NCBI GenBank assembly: GCA_947177605.1
Contig: CAMWUX010000096.1
Location: 1-5,594 of the forward strand
Source: an uncultured Porphyromonadaceae bacterium
Lineage (GTDB): Bacteria; Bacteroidota; Bacteroidia; Bacteroidales; Muribaculaceae
Direction: 5' to 3'
DNA: 5,594 nt
Part shown: positions 5,501-5,594 of the stretch, piece by piece
How positions within the stretch are numbered: the first letter of the stretch is position 1
How the letters are laid out: each line of letters starts with the position of its first letter
The notes under the pieces: model-generated
Told to the model about the DNA's origin: nothing
Seen by the model: only the letters and a program-made list of their open reading frames with translations
Database searches by the model: none
Translations under genes and position numbers: made by a program

Positions 5501-5594
5501 TCAGTCGTCGGAATGAGAGCAACCGATGCCGCGGCGGCGGAGAGCTTCGTTGTCGTGAACGTGGCCCGAGGGGAATTTGCCGCCTTTCACGAAG
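5501..5594 (-). CDS. 3' end of an unrecognised minus-strand gene (partial)
   Basis: Reading the minus strand from the right edge, 30 codons are open to a TGA at 5503-5501. The tail reads FVKGGKFPSGHVHDNEAL (first 18 residues), then RRRGIGCSHSDD and stop. The codons (GGC, AAC, CTC, CGC, GGT) fit the neighbouring genes, and the sequence looks like a real protein end. I do not recognise the family from so little. It is co-directional with the OmpH-like gene and ends 54 bases before its ATG, so the two may share a transcript, though the spacer is AT-rich enough to hold a separate promoter. Confidence 0.55.
   Translation of the reverse strand, partial: FVKGGKFPSGHVHDNEALRRRGIGCSHSDD

Noticed and set aside
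1..5594. CRISPR array, tRNA/rRNA gene, insertion sequence, toxin-antitoxin or defence genes
   Set aside because: No regularly spaced repeats, no tRNA-like cloverleaf, no transposase or terminal repeats, and every long gene has a clear housekeeping or regulatory family match.

Overview
This window looks like chromosomal DNA from a Bacteroidota bacterium, most likely order Bacteroidales. A gut family with moderate GC such as Muribaculaceae is a guess from the flavour of the proteins. The supporting signs are a perfect TAnnTTTG promoter element, gene starts preceded by AT-rich sequence instead of a Shine-Dalgarno motif, and protein types usual in that phylum (a serine acetyltransferase with a long N-terminal part, an orphan ECF-like sigma factor, a lipobox-bearing OmpH/Skp-like protein). 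Coding DNA is clearly richer in GC than the spacers.

Layout: (1) bases 1-123 are probably the 3' end of an unrecognised plus-strand gene. (2) A leader of about 100 bases precedes a two-gene cysteine operon, cysE (229-1203) and cysK (1200-2117), joined by an ATGA overlap; together they turn serine, acetyl-CoA and sulfide into cysteine. (3) A 228-base spacer holds a strong promoter candidate and a small leader hairpin with a T-run. (4) A plus-strand cluster follows: an orphan sigma factor (GTG start, 2346-2954), a polyprenyl diphosphate synthase (2985-3953) and a TatD-family metal-dependent hydrolase (3953-4720), the last two overlapping by one base. (5) A 13-bp perfect inverted repeat (4753-4790) separates this cluster from convergent minus-strand genes and probably terminates transcription from both sides. 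(6) On the minus strand, an OmpH/Skp-like probable lipoprotein (4808-5446) lies downstream of the 3' end of an unrecognised gene (5501-5594, cut by the window edge).

This is mostly ordinary housekeeping content: cysteine synthesis, isoprenoid synthesis, a TatD nuclease/hydrolase, envelope protein chaperoning and one regulator. I see no mobile element, CRISPR array, RNA gene or defence system, and no convincing undescribed system. The points worth a second look are small: the tail of CysE and its junction with CysK, a predicted short-chain product for the prenyl synthase, the sigma factor without a partner and with a hairpin in its leader, and the likely lipidation of the OmpH-like protein.
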